Source of the DNA: Ctena decussata
Taxonomy: Eukaryota > Mollusca > Bivalvia > Lucinida > Lucinidae
NCBI GenBank assembly: GCA_963989385.1
Contig: OZ022500.1
Span: 113,439,842-113,503,841, forward strand
Direction: 5' to 3'
DNA: 64,000 bases
The notes below the pieces were generated by a model. That model searched no databases. It saw only the letters and a program-made list of their open reading frames with translations, and had not been told where the DNA came from. Shown in pieces: positions 1 through 12,394 of this stretch; positions within the stretch are counted from its first letter, which is position 1; the number at the start of each line of letters is the position of its first letter. The translations under genes and the position numbers were made by a program.

Positions 1-30
1 ACCAAGAAGCTCAGCACTTTCTAAAGTACA

Positions 31-3000
31 AAATGACTTTCTTTTAAGTGTGAAACAAATAGTTCTTTTTCTATGACGTCATGAAAATGTGAGGGTTTGA
101 CGTGTTTTTACGCAAAATAAATAGCGCTCGTTTATATATGATTTTCGCATTTGTTTTGCAGTCCGTAAAGATATTGCAATAAATTTCATACCAAAGTGCG
201 AGCCGCCAAGAGGCCTTTAAAGATATGTTATTACTTCTTCCAATTATTTTCACATTTTGTGTTGATTTAAGCAAATATGACATTTCATTCGCTATCAAAT
301 ATTGCTTAATTTTACATAAACCACGGGTGGTAATCAGTGGAACTAGCTCCAAAATGAGTCAATGGAATTTCGTTCCCTCGTCACATCCGGGAACCCGCGA
401 GCTAGTGCTGTCGACAGAAAATCAGTAAACAAAGGTAGGTCTTGAGGAATTTTATCAATTTTTATTTCTGTATTAGCGATCCCAGGAAACAACTGCCGAT
501 TCTATTGTGTGTAAATATGATTCAACTTTATTCCCCGTCGGAGTTCGCCGCAGAAATGTGCAGGGCTTGAACTAACTTGTGGCAAATGTTTGAAACACCG
601 AACTAAAAATCCACCAATTTCTGTCAATATGGAGATTTGGGTACACGATTTTTTCATTTTCCGTCCAAACTATAGCGTTCAGACTCTCTAAAGCACCATC
701 CCTGGTAAATTCAAGCATGAAAAGTTACAAATAAGCAAAAAAGTGTGGGTGGAGATTGACAATATTGACAAAATTTCTGCCTGAGCTAGAGCGCTCGACA
801 TGGAGCTAGTGCGTTCAACAAGGAGCTAGTGCGCTCATCCATATTTTTATCTCGTGATGAATCATACTGTATGCTTGAGTTTGAATCAACCCTTCTTTAT
901 AAGTAAGGTTTTCTCTTTCCCTTGATGCGCCTGTTGATGCCCGAACAGCTAGTCAAATTGCACGTTTGAAAAACTTTAATATATGAAACTTGTATCTAAT
1001 AGTTTTTGCATCATGCAAACATGTCCGTATAATGAATACCCCCTTACACCCACTTTTATTTAATAAAACTGGGGTTTACAGGGGTATTCATTTTTGGATG
1101 TCTTCCCCTTGTACACTCCCATCTGGAAATATATCCGATCTTCGTAACTCTTTATAATTTACAGTCATCTAATGGCTGTTTGGTGAATGATAATAAAAAC
1201 TATTGCCCCGGGTACCCTAGGATGTATGCGAGGATGGCTTGATGCACTATTGCCTGAGGCCAAGGATAATGGTGTATCAGGCCACCCAAGGTGCCGAGGG
1301 GCAATAACTTTTAATAGTACCCAACCTACTTTTATACCTTTTATTATCCAATCCACTATATACAGATAATGGTATATGCTTTGCCATGTCACTGGTTGGC
1401 CTCCACAACGCATTTCACTGAATTATTAACCAACCAACAGCTTAGACTATGCCATGCTTATGATGCCACTCATGTAAATGTAATGAGAAAACAGCGTGGT
1501 ATGGTTTTGTCTATATGCCATGTTGTCAAGCGTCACGAGAATGACTTGGAAAATCACGAGCTTGCCGAATTCGAGCACCTGTCATGCAGTTGATTGCTAG
1601 TAGAATATGGTTGGTTACAGGTTCGGTTGAGTAATACGAAAGCTATTTCATTGCTGTTTGGCAGAATAGTCAATACTATGTTACTCATTACCATGGACAG
1701 GTCAATGCACTACTACCTGAGGCCTTGTGGCTTCGGGCAACAGTGAATGGAGCTGTTCACGGTACCTCGAGGCATAATTTTGACTATTTACCAAACAGGC
1801 ATGAAATAACAGGACACTATCCATGTTACAGAAGAGTATTACCAAAATCGCCATAATCAGTCATGAATACTACATTCATCCGATGAATGACGATGGAATT
1901 ATCTATGTACATTAAGTCATCTCTAAGTGGTTTCAAAGGGGTACAGAGCAAAACCTAAAAAACGGTTAAAATCATCTATCAACAATAAATCAACAATTCT
2001 GCCTTATCTTAGGTGTGGATGAGCGCACTAGCTCCTTGTTGAACGCACTAGCTCCATGTCGAGCGCTCTAGCTCAGGCAGAAATTTTGTCAATATTGTCC
2101 AGGTACGTAATCTCCACCCACACTTTTTTGCTTATTTGTGACTTTTCATGCTTGAATTTACCAGGGATGGTGCTTTAGAGGGTCTGAACGCTATAGTTTG
2201 GACGGAAAATGATAAAATCGTGTACCCAAATCTCCATATTGACAGAAATTGGTGGATTTTTAGTTCGGTGTTTCAAACATTTGCCACAAGTTAGTTCAAG
2301 CCCTGCACATTTCTGCGGCGAACTCCGGCGGGGAATAAAGTTGAATCATATCTACACACAATAGCATCGGCAGTTGTTTCCTGCGATCGCTAATAAAGAA
2401 ATAAAAATTGATAAAATTCTTCAAGACCTACCTTTGTTTACTGATTTTCTGTCGACAGCACTAGCTCGCGGGTTCCCGGATGTGACGAGGGAACGAAATT
2501 CCATTGACTCATTTTGGAGCTAGTTCCACTGATTACCACCCGTGTAAACGCTTAAATAGAGAAAAAACGTCTCCGAAAAATATACTGAAATTTTGATATG
2601 TTCTTATGAACTATGTTGACATGTAATTTTTTAAGTAATTTTAAGTTTTCACCGGGCAAATTTTTCACAAAATATATTTGTTTAACTATACCCCCTGTTC
2701 CGATGATGTCGTTTCTTTCAACGTCAAATGGAGATGATTCCTAAGAATGTTTTCCAGTTAACGTTTTGTTCCTAGTAAAACATTTATGATCTCTTCTAGA
2801 GAATATAACTACACGAAAAACGAAAAAACTGAATTAATATCTTATTCCGTCTTCCAGGGAGGAAAATTTCAATGCACCAGGGGTTCATTTTTGCCATGAT
2901 ATTTATTTTGCGTAACGTGACGTCCAGTTAATTGAACTCTTACGAACCGCGTATTCGCGACGTCAATTACTTCCGAAAACAGCAAAACCGGAAAAATAAA

Positions 3001-3624
3001 CCCCTGACCTGTTTGAACTCCTCTGTCTAGAAAACGGAATGAGATGTTTCTTCGATTTTTTCGTTTTTCATTTTCATAGGTTTTCTAGAATAGCTCGACA
3101 TTGCTTTATCAGAATTAAAAGATATGTCGGAAACCGCTCTTAGCCCCCAATTTAGTTTGACGTTAAAACATCGACGTTATTTGAACAGGGGGTATGGTTT
3201 GAAAAACCTACTTTGAGAAATATTTACACGGTAGAATTTCAATATTCTTTCATTAATATTCCAACTTAACATTTCATTAAAACAGATCAAAATTTGAGAT
3301 ATATTTTTCGGAGACGTTTTTTCTCTATTTCAATTTTACGTGAAAAAAGGCGAAATTTCAACAGCTTATATAAATTAATGTTTGCGTCAATTTACTCGTA
3401 ATGAGTAGAGATTGTGCAGAAAGTATAGCACAGTTTTATGGAACTCTTGATGGCACGTAATTTGGTATGGAATTTATTTCAATACCTCAACGGACTGCAG
3501 CGCAATGTCGATTAATGCGGATATCTGAGAGCTCTAAATTTTGCGTAAAAACGTCAAACCATCACATTTTCACGACGTCATTGAGATAGGAATTACTTAT
3601 TTCACGTTCAAAAGAAAGTCATTT
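31..3624. mobile_element. Outer fold-back element, interrupted by a second element
   Basis: The stretch 31-321 plus 2550-2955 is an imperfect inverted copy of 2955-3624. Landmarks pair across the centre: AAATGACTTTCTTTT at 31 with its complement ending at 3624; TTTTTACGCAAAAT near 108 with its partner near 3540; GAGAAAAAACGTCTCCGAAAA near 2560 with its partner near 3325; TACCCCCTGTTC near 2690 with its partner near 3190. The symmetry centre lies near 2955. No open reading frame spans it, so it is a non-autonomous fold-back element about 1.4 kb long once the inner insertion is discounted. The superfamily is not clear and no convincing target duplication was found. The left edge could extend beyond the start of the window. 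Confidence 0.7.
322..2544. mobile_element. Long-TIR DNA transposon without transposase, 5-bp target duplication
   Basis: The element starts CACGGGTGGTAATCAG at 322 and ends with the exact complement at 2544. The host word TAAAC is present on both sides (317-321 and 2545-2549), a 5-bp target-site duplication. The terminal inverted repeats are about 520 bp long (322-842 against 2012-2544) and closely similar throughout. Their inner ends carry three spaced GAGCTAG(A/T)GCG-type words. The central 1.17 kb has no coding ORF but holds a further imperfect inverted pair (about 1164-1340 and 1650-1800). The CAC start and 5-bp duplication resemble Transib/RAG-like elements, but without a transposase that is only a hint. 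It sits inside the outer fold-back element, so it is the younger of the two. Confidence 0.8.
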
Positions 3625-3736
3625 AGTGAGTCACAAATAATTGAAGTTTTTGATGATATATTGTTTGACTAGAAAACTGAAAATTTTGGTTTTGTCCTAT
3701 TCCACCTTAAGTACCAGTAACGAAAATAGCAGAGTT

Positions 3737-3803
3737 TGCAAACAGCGTAGATCCTGATGAGGCGGCTCATAATGAACCGCCTCATCTTGACTTACACTGT
3801 TTG
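3737..3803. repeat. Fold-back short repeat with 14-bp stem, copy A
   Basis: The core 3756-3786 pairs GATGAGGCGGCTCA with TGAACCGCCTCATC around the loop TAA, with one mismatch. Outer arms (GCAAACAGCGTA and TACACTGTTTGC) extend the fold. Copies B (37815-37845) and C (59522-59552) share the core with compensating base changes. Confidence 0.7.
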
Positions 3804-4228
3804 CCTTCTAGTCTTTGAATTTTCAATATGATATAGCTAGGACGAAAATTTTCAGAAATTTTGCAGACGTAAATTTTGTCGTCTGCTTTTTGGCGCTTAA
3901 AGAGCTAATCTTCATGTTTTCTAGTAGCGCATGTGAATTTTTGGGACAATGAACTGTACAGAGTTTAAGTCCCACTTGATGAATCACGAAAGAGAAGTAT
4001 CGATAGATAATAATATGCACAACACATAGTTTCTTAGTCAAATTTTGACTCATTTTACCCAGAAAATGCTCTACACAATCACAACCCTCCCACGAAGAAA
4101 CGTGAATCAGAAACACTAACGTAAGTAAAGTCAGTCACTTGACTGAAGTTTCTTGAAAGTATCTTCAACGATTTCAGAGTTACGGAGCGGGCACGATTTG
4201 TGATGGACAGATGGACAGAACAGAGGGA

Positions 4229-4246
4229 GAGAGAGAGAGAGAGAGA

Positions 4247-4300
<54 letters not shown>
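4229..4300. repeat. (GA)n-(CA)n compound microsatellite
   Basis: A run of GA dinucleotides passes directly into about 25 CA units. The Ser/Leu- and Cys/Val-repeat reading frames across it are artefacts of the repeat. Confidence 0.95.
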
Positions 4301-4303
<3 letters not shown>

Positions 4304-4320
4304 ACAACAATGGGGGAAAA

Positions 4321-4388
4321 CAAAAGGCTTGTCAACTTCTGTATGTATTCTCTGCTCTTGAAGGAACTTTTTAAGATTTTAATTTTCC
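4321..4388 (-). repeat. Fragment of dispersed repeat R (its left end)
   Basis: The complement of this stretch matches the start of the repeats at 42273, 42642 and 48966 (words CTTAAAAAGTTCCTTCAAGAG, AGAGAATACATACAGAAG). Confidence 0.65.
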
Positions 4389-4664
4389 CCCGGAGGGTTG
4401 GGGGGGGGGGCATAAGAAAACGATGGGAAAAAACAATATGTCTCCCCCGGAGGGTGGGGGAGGGACATAATACGAGAGTAATATGTTCTGAAAAGTAAGA
4501 TCCTTTGGAAGCAAGGAACTCACCAAAGAATAGAAGATAGCAGACTCGGTTTAATTGAGTCTGTTCATGACTGGTAATAAAATGTGCGACACCAGCCACG
4601 CCCCCTAGCACCAGCTTAAGCGGAACTCTATTTTCAAAATTACTCAAATGAACTTAATGATTTC

Positions 4665-4745
4665 AAAGGACCGGAAAATATAATCTGCACTATGATGATG
4701 TACGGGGAGACGTTTTACGGCCGGCACACGACACAAACACCAGCT
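4665..4745 (+). repeat. Fragment of dispersed repeat R (its right end)
   Basis: It matches the right end of repeat R at about 42560-42628 and 49262-49335 (ATAATCTGCACTATG, GTACGGGGAGACGTTTTACG, ACCAGCTG). With the opposite-strand fragment at 4321-4388 it suggests a rearranged copy. The stretch 4500-4600 and 4850-4935 shows a looser internal duplication. The remainder to 5361 holds nothing recognised. Confidence 0.65.
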
Positions 4746-5361
4746 GCAGTGACGATAAATATGTAAGCCATAGAAAGTGAATAAACATTCTAAATAATAT
4801 GAAAAATGGGGGTTCTTTTAGAAGTAAAAGCTTTTTTTTGTCTTGTTCGGAAAGTTTGAAAATAGCAGAATCAGTTTGACCGAGTCTCTTCATGAGAGAT
4901 GCTGTGAAGTGCTGCATCCATTGCGGCACCTAGCAACATATCTCTGTTCTCAGATAGTATACGAGCTTACCCAATACCAGAGCTGCTTCAAAGCGCCGCG
5001 GCGTGACAGCTGGCCCTTGACCAATTCTTATCACACAATGAATCATCATTTTTAAACATTCTTATGTAATATACTCTTTGGTACAGTGTTTATTACATAT
5101 GTATTTGTTACAGTGTAAACTGAATCATAGACAACATGCATATTTTGACAGAGGTTTCGTTGACGTGAAACCAGACGTGACATTAGTATTTTTCAAAGGG
5201 GTGGAGGTAATGAATCAACATCTGAAACAAAACTTGACATCAAATGTTTCCATAAAATCATTTATATCGTGGAGTGTCTCCTAGTGTTATAAATGGTGAC
5301 CAGAATAAAATTTCGAAATATTTGTGGTGTATCTATAATTTATCATATATTTGAAATGTTA

Positions 5362-6427
5362 CTGTCAGAGAGTGGTTTTTCCCCCTTTCCCCCCGGAAAA
5401 ATGGCTATAGGAAGGACGACTATATAGTGAATTGTCCGGACCTCATAGAGCCACTTTCCCCCATAGTCCTTTTCCCCCCACCGAGAAATTAGTTATTAGT
5501 GAATTTGGTACGGCTGTTGGCATTTTGCGGAACGGAACGAAATGGAACGGAATGGAACAGAGACATTTCACGGAATTAATCGCATTAGAAATGTATCAAT
5601 ACGTCAAGGGAGGTAATAAAAGTGATTAATTATTAAAATATCAATATGCAAATTAAGCAACCATATTTATATAATAATCAATAATTACTAATTTAAGAAA
5701 TGAAAAGGGTGTGATTTCTTCTCATCGCAGATACTTATATACGTCACGACACATACGCATGCAAGCTTACAGGAAGATGTACGAACGGGTGTCTTTCGTC
5801 CAGTCATGTTTGATTTAGCAGGCAGTTTATTACATTGAAAATAATAATCGGACGTGTGTCCCGATGGGAGTCGAGCAAACGTCTCCTGCATGAAAGGCAA
5901 ACACTAGTCCATGCACTCCGCTGCGCGGACGCACAGTTGAACGTTTGTACAAACACAAAATTACACAAATTTATGCACACAACCACGTTCATTCACAACC
6001 GTTTTAGATTAACACGGAAAAGCAAAATGCCTGCATGTTTTCCCCAAAATAAAAATAAGACAGACTGATGGACACATGCATCCGGTTTCTAGCATCTGTT
6101 ATCTATCGATATTTTACGGACAGATTCTCGTATTTCTGTTTCAGTTGTGAACCTTTCTATTATGATTGGAGAAGGAGCAAATTCCACTATGTAGCGTGTT
6201 TTCCTGCAATCATTTTACCAGGGGAAAATCCACTATGGAGGGGAAAAACGGCTATGCAAAAATACCTATAGTAGATTTTCCCCGGGGAAAATTGACTATA
6301 TGGTCATATTTCCGGGGGGAAATTCTACTATATAGCCATTTTTCCGGTGGGAAATTCTACTATGGAAAAATCATAGTCATTTTTCCGGGGGGGAAACTAC
6401 TAGGGGGGAAAAGCTACTCTCTGACAG
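5362..6427. mobile_element. TIR element with TTA duplication (Harbinger-like MITE candidate)
   Basis: The element begins CTGTCAGAGAGTGG and ends with the near-complement ACTCTCTGACAG. TTA flanks it on both sides, the 3-bp duplication usual for PIF/Harbinger elements. Just inside both ends are clusters of C/G-rich palindromic words (TTTCCCCCCGGAAA-like) alternating with CTATATAG/ACTATGG words, looking like multiplied subterminal binding sites. No transposase ORF is present and the middle (5500-6200) has no recognised content. The superfamily call rests on the duplication only. Confidence 0.55.
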
Positions 6428-6597
6428 TTAACACCAAAAAGACAAATTAATTATCCAAATGTATTGATAAATTTGCATTTCTACGACTAAAAAGCATTTA
6501 AAGGACAATGAATTTTGTTAGTTACATGGTGTTTTACCCCAGAATAAAATGTTACAAGAGTCTTGAACAATTTGATATTCGTATCTAATTTGTATAA

Positions 6598-9500
6598 CAA
6601 GAGGACCAATGGTCCTGTAGCTCACCTGACACTTGGTCCTGGTATATATTTTAATGCTTTTATACATGTATATAGCACCAGGGCAGGGGCAGATAACCCC
6701 CCTCCCTTGGGGATTAATGTTGAGTTCCAATTTTATATACCAAGCCACAAGGTCACTAGGCCTTTGTTTCTGGACAAAGATTTCTCAAGGATTTATATCA
6801 TAAATGGGTGTGGCGGCCACCATGTTCATACGACCATGACCATCTGAATAAACTTTGATTCCTTTGACCCAGTATTAAAGCTCCATAATATATGAAACAC
6901 AGTAATCATTTGTATAAACTATGATGGGCCTGAGTGCCCAATGCTACATACCGGTACCAAGTTTCAAGGTTATAGGCCTTTCGGATCTCGAGAAAAAGAC
7001 GTTTGAAGAGTTTTTACCATATATGGGCATGGTGGTCATCTTGGTCAAGTGACCAAGACCATCTGAACAAACTATGGTTCCTTTAAGCCGGTGAAGCTCC
7101 ATATGAAATATGGCTTCAATTGACCCTAGTGGCCTCTGAGAAGATGTTTGAAAATGTTGACGGGTGACAGAATCTCAATGACCTTGTACAAAAGTCAAAG
7201 AATGACATTGACCTTTAACAACAGAATATCTTCATCTGGTCATTTAGTCAACCATATATACCAAATATTGCACCTTAGACTGAAATAGTTTCTGAAAAAT
7301 CCACTGTTTAAGCATTTTCCCATATAAAAGCCTACATAATGTACCAAAGTTGACTGTCATAATTTAGGTCAAGGTCAACGCACGATCATTTGTATAAACT
7401 ATGATGGGCTTGAGTGCCCAAAGCTACATACCAAGTTTCAAGGTCATACACCTTTTGGTTCTGGAGAAGAAGATTCTGAAGGGTTTTTACCATATAGGGG
7501 CATGGCGGCCATCTTGGTCAAGACCCTGAGAACAAACTTTTATTCCCTGATCACACTTAGACTCCATATGAAATTTCGCTTCAATCAGACCAGTGGTTTC
7601 AGAGGAGTAGATGTTTTGAAAATCTTGATGACGGACGGACCAACAAAATGACCTTGACCTTTCAGTGACATAATATCTTCATCTGGTCATTTAGTTGACC
7701 ATATATACCATGTATTGTACCTAAGACTTAAATAGTTTCTGAGAAATCCACTGTATAAGCGTTTTCCCATATAAAAACCTAACATACCAAAGTTGACCAT
7801 GTCGTCAATTAATTCAAGGTCAACACATGGTCATCATTTGTATAAACTATGATGGGCCAGCATGCCCGATGCTACATACTAAGTTTCAAGGTCATAGGCC
7901 TTTTGGTTCTAGAGAAGAAGATTTTCAAAGGGTTTTTTACCATATATGGGCATGGTGGCCATCTTGGTCATGTGACCCAGACCCCGGGTATAAACTTTCG
8001 TTACCCCATCCCATTGAGACTCCATATGAAATTTGGCTTCAATCGGCTCAGTGGTTTCAGAGGAGAAGATGTTTGAAAATCTTGACGACGGATGGTCCGA
8101 CGGAATGACCTTGACCTTTAGTGACATAATATCTTCATCTGGTCATTTAGTCGACCATGTATACCAGGTATTGTATCTAATACTTAAATAGTTTCTGAGA
8201 AATCCACTGTTTAAGCATTTTCCCATGTAAAAGCCTAACGTACCAAAGTTGACCGTGTCATAAATTAGGTCAAGGTCAATGCAAGGTCATGATTTGTATA
8301 AAATATGATGGGCCCGCATGCCCGATGCTACATACCAAGTTTCAAGGTCATAGGCCTTTTGGTTCTGGAGAAGAAGTTTTTTGAAGGGTTTTTACCATAT
8401 ATGGGCATGGCGGCCATCTTGGTCATGTGACCCAGACCTGCATACAAACTTATGTTCCCTCATCCCACTGAGACTCCATATGAAATTTGGCTTAAATCGG
8501 CCCAGTGGTTTCAGAGGAGAAGATGTTTGAAAATCTTGACGACGGATGGTCTGACGGAATGACCTTGACCTTTAGTGACATAATATCTTCATCTGGTCAT
8601 TTAGTCGACCATGTATACCAAGTATTGTACCTTAGACTTAAATAGTTTCTGAGAAATCCACTGTTTAAGCGTTTTCCAATATAAAAGCCTAACGTACCAA
8701 AGTTGACCATGTTGTAGATTAGGTCAAGTTCAACGCAAGGTCATGATTTGTATAAATTAAGATGGGCTCGCATGCCCAATGCTACATACCAAGTTTCAAG
8801 GTCATAGGCCTTTTGGTTCTGGAGAAGAAGATTTTTGAAGGGTTTTTACCATATATGGGCATGGCGGCCATCTTGGTCATGTGACCCAGACCCCGGGTAT
8901 AAACTTTCGTTACCCCATCCCACTGAGACTCCATATGAAATTTAGCTTAAATCGGCCCAGTGGTTTCAGAGGAGAAGATGTTTGAAAATCTTGACGACGG
9001 ATGGTCTGACGGAATGACCTTGACCTTTAGTGACATAATATCTTCATCTGGTCATTTAGTCGACCATGTATACCAAGTATTGTACCTTAGACTTAAATAG
9101 TTTCTGAGAAATCCACTGTTTAAGCTTTTTCCAATATAAAAGCCTAACGTACCAAAGTTGACCATGCCGTAAATTAGGTGAAGGTCAACGCAAGGTCATG
9201 ATTTGTATAAATTTTGATGGGCTTGCATGCCCAATGCTACATACCAAGTTTCAAGGTCATAGACCTTTTGGTTCTGGAGAAGAAGATTTTTGAAGGGTTT
9301 TTACCATATATGGGCATGGTGGCCATCTTGGTCATGTGACCCAGACCCTGGGTATAAACTTTCGTTCTCCTATCCCACTGACACTAATCCTCATGTACTC
9401 TTTAAGATGACTGTATATATACCAGATTCTATGCCTAAATCTTTAAAATTGTCCAAGAAATCTTGTGTTCTAGCATTTTCCCATATTTGACTATGCCGTT

Positions 9501-9955
9501 GAAAAGGTCAAGGTCAACCCAAGGTCATCATTTAAATAAACTTGATAGTACTCTAGTACCAAATGCTATATACCAAGTTTCAAGGCCATCTGTCTGTCAA
9601 TTGGTTCTGGGGAAGAAAGTTTTTTTACCATATATGGGCGTGGCGGCCATGTTGATCATGTGACCCTGACCATTTGAAGAAATTTTCTTTCACTCAACCC
9701 CTGGATGCTCTATATGATGTCTGGTTGTAATTGTCCCAGTGGCTTTTGAGGAAGAGTTTGAAATTGTCAAAATATGAGAATTCAGGGTCAAAGGCCAAAG
9801 AATGACTTTGACCTCTTGTACTCATAAATCTTCATGCACTCATTAAGATGACTGTATATACCAATTTCTAGACCTAGATCTTCAAAACTTTCCATGAAAT
9901 CTTATGTTCTAGCATTTTCACATATTTGAACTTGTCATAAAAAAGGTCAGCTGTC
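6598..9955 (-). mobile_element. Non-autonomous Helentron-like element with ~455-bp tandem monomers
   Basis: On the minus strand the 3' end reads TCAGGTGAGCT, then a hairpin AGGACC-ATT-GGTCCT, then CTTG, directly followed by host TT. Inside are about six monomers of 447-480 bp, seen by the recurring word ATGATGGGC at about 6921, 7401, 7848, 8308, 8760 and 9216. Each carries ACCATATATGGGCATGG, GGTCATGTGACC and paired GACCTTGACC/GGTCAAGGTCA words. No protein is encoded; the short ORFs here are frame shadows of the repeat. The right-hand (5') end is missing or degraded near 9955. Assigned to the rolling-circle group because of the 3' structure shared with copies at 18378, 32067 and 43959. Confidence 0.7.
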
Positions 9956-10584
9956 CGTAACCATCACAACCTTGTGAACCTTACGAAGGTTTGACGCGTA
10001 CACCCTCACAGCGCTTGATGACATCCTGTTATACATGTATCTTAATTATATCTGACGAACGGTAGATCCACATGAAGTAAATTGTTTCTTTGGAGACAAC
10101 TATTTTGACTTCCTGCTTGCTTCCCTGGACAATGAAACCATCTCGAAAAGGGGTCTTCTCTTAAAGGAAAGAATTAGCTCCTAGAGGGAGGAGCAAACTC
10201 TTTTCTTTCTGACTTGACTCCCATTGAAAAGGGTGGTCAAAATGAAATGGTAGAAAGTATATGTCTGGTGTAGCTAGGCAGCGCCTACAGTAAAGTTTAC
10301 TCATACAACATTTGGGAGATAACTCTTCAAAGACTTATCATATCATTACACTACAGGTTCTCTCCACTTCTTAGCAATAAAGTAGCGGTGAGTGGCACCT
10401 AGCAGAGCATAACCAGTCAAACACGCATCTAAATAAGATAGAATTGCTTGAACACACCCAGACCTGCTTGCATTAGGATAGTCCATGATTTGACATTATT
10501 TAGGATAGAATCAAGGTCATCTGCTGTGAAAGAGCTGATCTCTTGGCTATTTGTTTGTGTTGTTTTGTTTTGTGTGCCGTCTTT
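9956..10584. other. Unannotated stretch
   Basis: Nothing recognised beyond a short word (CTTAAAGGAAAGAATT near 10160) that recurs near 28415. Confidence 0.5.
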
Positions 10585-10588
10585 ATTT

Positions 10589-10824
10589 GAGCCGCGACAC
10601 GAGAAAACCAACAAAGTGGCTGTGCGTCCAGCGCAGACTCAGATCAGCCTGGGCATCCGCCCAGTCTGATCAGAGTCTTTGCTGTGCGCATGAAGGTAGT
10701 TTATACCCTTAGCTACCCTTTAAGCGCTAAGCGAAGAGTCTGATCAGACTGGGTGGATGCCCAGGCTGATCTGAGTCAGCGCTGGGCGCACAACCCCTTT
10801 GCTTGTTTTCTCGTGCCGCGGCTC
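10589..10824. mobile_element. Palindromic MITE, copy 1, 4-bp duplication
   Basis: Terminal inverted repeats GAGCCGCGACACGAGAAAAC and its near-complement at the right end are flanked by ATTT on both sides (10585-10588 and 10825-10828). Inside, GACTCAGATCAGCCTGGGCAT pairs with a complementary stretch near 10752-10777, so nearly the whole 236 bp folds back. A second copy lies at 37382-37599 with AATT on both sides. No protein. A 4-bp A/T duplication does not decide the superfamily. Confidence 0.85.
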
Positions 10825-11735
10825 ATTTTTCTCCCTTTTTTGGTGTTTAGGGCAGAACGTGTAAATTGAAGGTGTCCTTCTCATCTATTCGGCAAACAGG
10901 CAGTTATTCCACTGTACACTTTAGAGTGGGGGTAATGGAGAGTATAAAGTACAGACTCAGACCCTGTGCGGTGCATCGATACTTGCCCTGCATGGAGCCG
11001 TATTGGATGCTGCGTTAAGAGGCCATAAATATCATGGCCTCTTTACGGAGCATACAATAGAGCTCCAGGGCAGGTATCGACGGGCCATTTGAACAAAAAA
11101 AAAATGTTTATAAAATCCATTGAAATAGAATACCATAGAATGGTAGTATCTAGAGATGAGTTTTCACAATTTACATTCCCACAGAAGAACAGGAAAGAGA
11201 CCAAATCCCTCGTCCAAACTCGCTCCAGCCAATAAATAAATAAACGAATAAATCTTCGATAAAATTGCACTTGAGTCATGCCAAGTCTTCGTATATTCAC
11301 CTTTTCTCTTCGTGAACTCAGGTGCGGTGGGCGATCCCAGTTAGCTGTAATCATTTCATGATAATAAATTCAGAATCAGATTCCAGCATCCGAAAATATG
11401 TTATTTAAGAGCTGAAATAGCTCATTTATAAGATGATTTATTATGAGATTGTCACTAGCAATTCATAAAATATTTTACTATAATAAAATCTTGTAACTAT
11501 GATTCTACGTTTTTCCATGTTGTTTTGAATATGATATTGCCATTTTATGTTGGCCAAAAAACATTTGCGGGAGATGTATTCTTAGTTTCGACGTCAGTGC
11601 GACGCATTGGCGTTGATATGACGCTATTTGTCGTTGACTGGCTGGTGGGTGGGTATAAGCTGTCTGTAATTCAGTTCTGGAGTGAGAGGCAACAATGAAA
11701 AGATTTCCAGTGAAAATCGTAGTCCTTCTTAGACA

Positions 11736-11960
11736 GGGGCGGCGGCACTGTAAAGATTATAGCGCTAGGTTTCTAGTCCAGAGGTCGCCAGTTCGATCGC
11801 CCGTTTCTCCGGTATTTCGGATGAGACTTTAAACCGAGGTCCCGTCTCCGTATTACCTATGTGTTGTTAGGCTCATCCATTCACTCACACTTCTCAGACA
11901 CCAAGGAGAAGCGGAGGAGCAAAACGTGAAATCACAAAGTTGACCCACAATCAGATGGCC
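11736..11960 (+). mobile_element. tRNA-derived SINE, degenerate copy
   Basis: A tRNA-like head with a box-B-like word (AGTTCGATCGC) near 11791 is followed by TTCGGATGAGACTTTAAACC, a central stretch shared with 38808-38970. It ends in a CACTCAC-type tail. Related metazoan SINE central domains exist; I do not assign a named family. Confidence 0.6.
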
Positions 11961-12394
11961 AGAAAAGCAAGCTCACAGTTTCCCTCCTTCCCTCATTAAG
12001 GGGATACCTAAACTCACAATTGTCATCTGGGTAGTGTGTGTGTGTGTGTGTGCGGGGGGGGGGGGGGGGGGGGGGAGGGTAAAGTCGGAAATTTCATTTT
12101 ACAGGTACGCGTCAGCACGGAGCCGTAAACGCAATTTGCGTCCATAAAAACCGGCGATTTACCTTATAACATGAAAATTTTCAATACAATCCCCATTCTT
12201 ATGCACTTTTATATTATTCAGTGGATAACGTCATGTCATAAAATCGTATGACCGCACGTGTAATAACATTTTTGCTCGTACACGTAACGTCATTGGTTTA
12301 AACAAATTTCATTTCAATCTTTAAAATGAATACATAATCAGTTGTACAGTTGTCACAAATAAATAATAGGATTAGAACGAAAGCACAAGTACTT
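11961..12394. other. Unannotated stretch with GT run and long G run
   Basis: It holds a GT microsatellite followed by a G run at about 12033-12076. Nothing else was recognised. Confidence 0.6.

Noticed and set aside
4180..4647. 155-codon minus-strand frame over the microsatellite
   Set aside because: Made of Val/Cys and Ser/Leu dipeptides from (CA)n and (GA)n; no domain.
6900..9700. Recurring frames with IWAWWPSW-type peptides
   Set aside because: Translations of the monomer word ACCATATATGGGCATGG; stops in every unit.
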